From positions 248,001-312,000 of the forward strand of contig NW_020167528.1 of the NCBI RefSeq assembly GCF_001641265.1: a stretch of 64,000 nt of DNA, in the 5' to 3' direction. Below the pieces are notes generated by a model, which saw only the letters and a list, made by a program, of their open reading frames with translations, was not told the origin of the DNA and made no database searches. The translations under genes and the position numbers were made by a program. Position 1 is the first letter of the stretch, and each line of letters starts with the position of its first letter. This document shows, piece after piece, positions 63,422 through 64,000 of the stretch. This DNA is from Pseudogymnoascus destructans (taxonomy: Eukaryota > Ascomycota > Leotiomycetes > Thelebolales > Thelebolaceae).

Positions 63422-64000
63422 CCATCGACGAACAAGGATTGATTCGATACAAAGGGTTAGTGTATGTCCCAAGTCAAATGAGACGCCCGCTGGTGCAAGA
63501 ACAACACTCGTTACCAGCACACGGTCATCAGGGAGTAACACGAACCTTCGAACGAATCACCCGACACTACTACTTCCCAGGTATGAGGAAGCAGGTAGAG
63601 ACAGTGGTAAGAGAGTGCGACATTTGCAGCAAGTCAAAATAGGCATCTGCCATACGGACAACTCAAGTCGACACCAGTACCAAAAGGAGCGTGGAAATCA
63701 ATAGCTTTGGACTTCATCGTCAAGCTTCTACCCTCCAAGGACCCGTTAACAGGAATAGAATACGACTCTATCCTCGTCATCATGGAAAGACTCACGAAAT
63801 ATGGGAAGTTTATACCATATCTAGAAGCTAGCGACGCCGAGGCGCTCGCATATACCTTCATTCGAGTCAATTATAGCCGATCATGGGATGCCAGAAGAAA
63901 TCATCTCAGATAGAGACAAGCTCTTTACTTCGAAATTCTGGAAATCATTGATGGCGCTACTGGGAACAAATCATAAGCTATCAACAGCTTTTCATCCCCA
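63422..64000 (+). mobile_element. Gypsy integrase fragment, runs off the window
   Basis: The frames read LVYVPSQMRRPLVQEQHSLP, then the HHCC zinc site (HGHQGVTRTFERITRHYYFP ... CDICSKSK), YGQLKSTPVPKGAWKSIALD, FIVKLLPSKDPLTGIEYDSI and IIADHGMPEEIISDRDKLFT. Breaks near 63640 and 63870 separate them. It belongs to the same family as the fragment at 32019. Confidence 0.8.

Overview
The window is a repeat-laden stretch of a filamentous ascomycete (Pezizomycotina) nuclear genome. The evidence is short spliceosomal introns of about 45-60 nt with CTRAY-type branch points, a HET-domain gene, a questin-oxidase-like gene, Ty1/copia and Ty3/gypsy chromodomain retrotransposons, pogo and hAT DNA transposons, and fungus-only families (DUF3435, DUF3723, DUF3716, 2EXR). 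One N at 63421 marks an assembly join. I see no rRNA, tRNA or CRISPR array.

Layout. 0-2.4 kb holds an edge-cut questin-oxidase-like gene (-) divergent from a two-exon UBE3D/HECT-like E3 gene (+). 2.6-5 kb has a 5' pogo fragment, an 89-bp LTR and a small DUF3716-like gene. 5.3-9.8 kb is a decayed minus-strand copia element that is very rich in the hexamer CGTACG. 10.2-16.1 kb carries one small intact gene and a run of broken host genes: a small secreted Cys-rich protein, an unknown membrane-type protein, a HET protein and an SRPK-like kinase. 16.2-19.4 kb is a plus-strand copia element with its 5' LTR and primer site but no reverse transcriptase. 19.4-25.2 kb has hAT relics, a solo LTR, an intact alpha/beta hydrolase and a broken FAD monooxygenase. 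25.2-31.3 kb is a chromodomain gypsy element with a second LTR inserted at its RT active site. 33.3-35.2 kb is a complete pogo element (TIRs and TA duplication) whose transposase has four stops. 36.7-39.4 kb is the clearest host gene, an 896-aa C2H2 regulator. 40.8-42.8 kb has two more gene relics.

42.8-57.3 kb is the most interesting part. In order it carries a DUF3435 tyrosine-recombinase relic (+), a DUF3723 gene (-) divergent from an intact pseudokinase gene (+), a 2EXR/F-box-like gene, a Lys/Glu-rich gene, a ferric-reductase gene split by a solo LTR, and an intact three-exon gene fusing a sirtuin to a Ulp1-type SUMO protease. DUF3435 'captain', DUF3723 and ferric reductase are characteristic genes of Starship giant transposons, so I read this as a degraded Starship or Starship-like cargo block. 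Its ends are not resolved. 57.4-64 kb holds a minisatellite, relics of a Zn2Cys6 regulator and an NmrA-like reductase, an octamer array and, after the N, a gypsy integrase piece.

The general picture is an accessory, transposon-driven region. Many genes are broken by frameshifts or by stops, and some of those stops are CpA to TpA type (RIP-like). A few genes remain open: UBE3D-like, the DUF3716-like gene, the 74-aa protein, the hydrolase, the C2H2 regulator, the pseudokinase, the 2EXR gene and the sirtuin-Ulp1 fusion.
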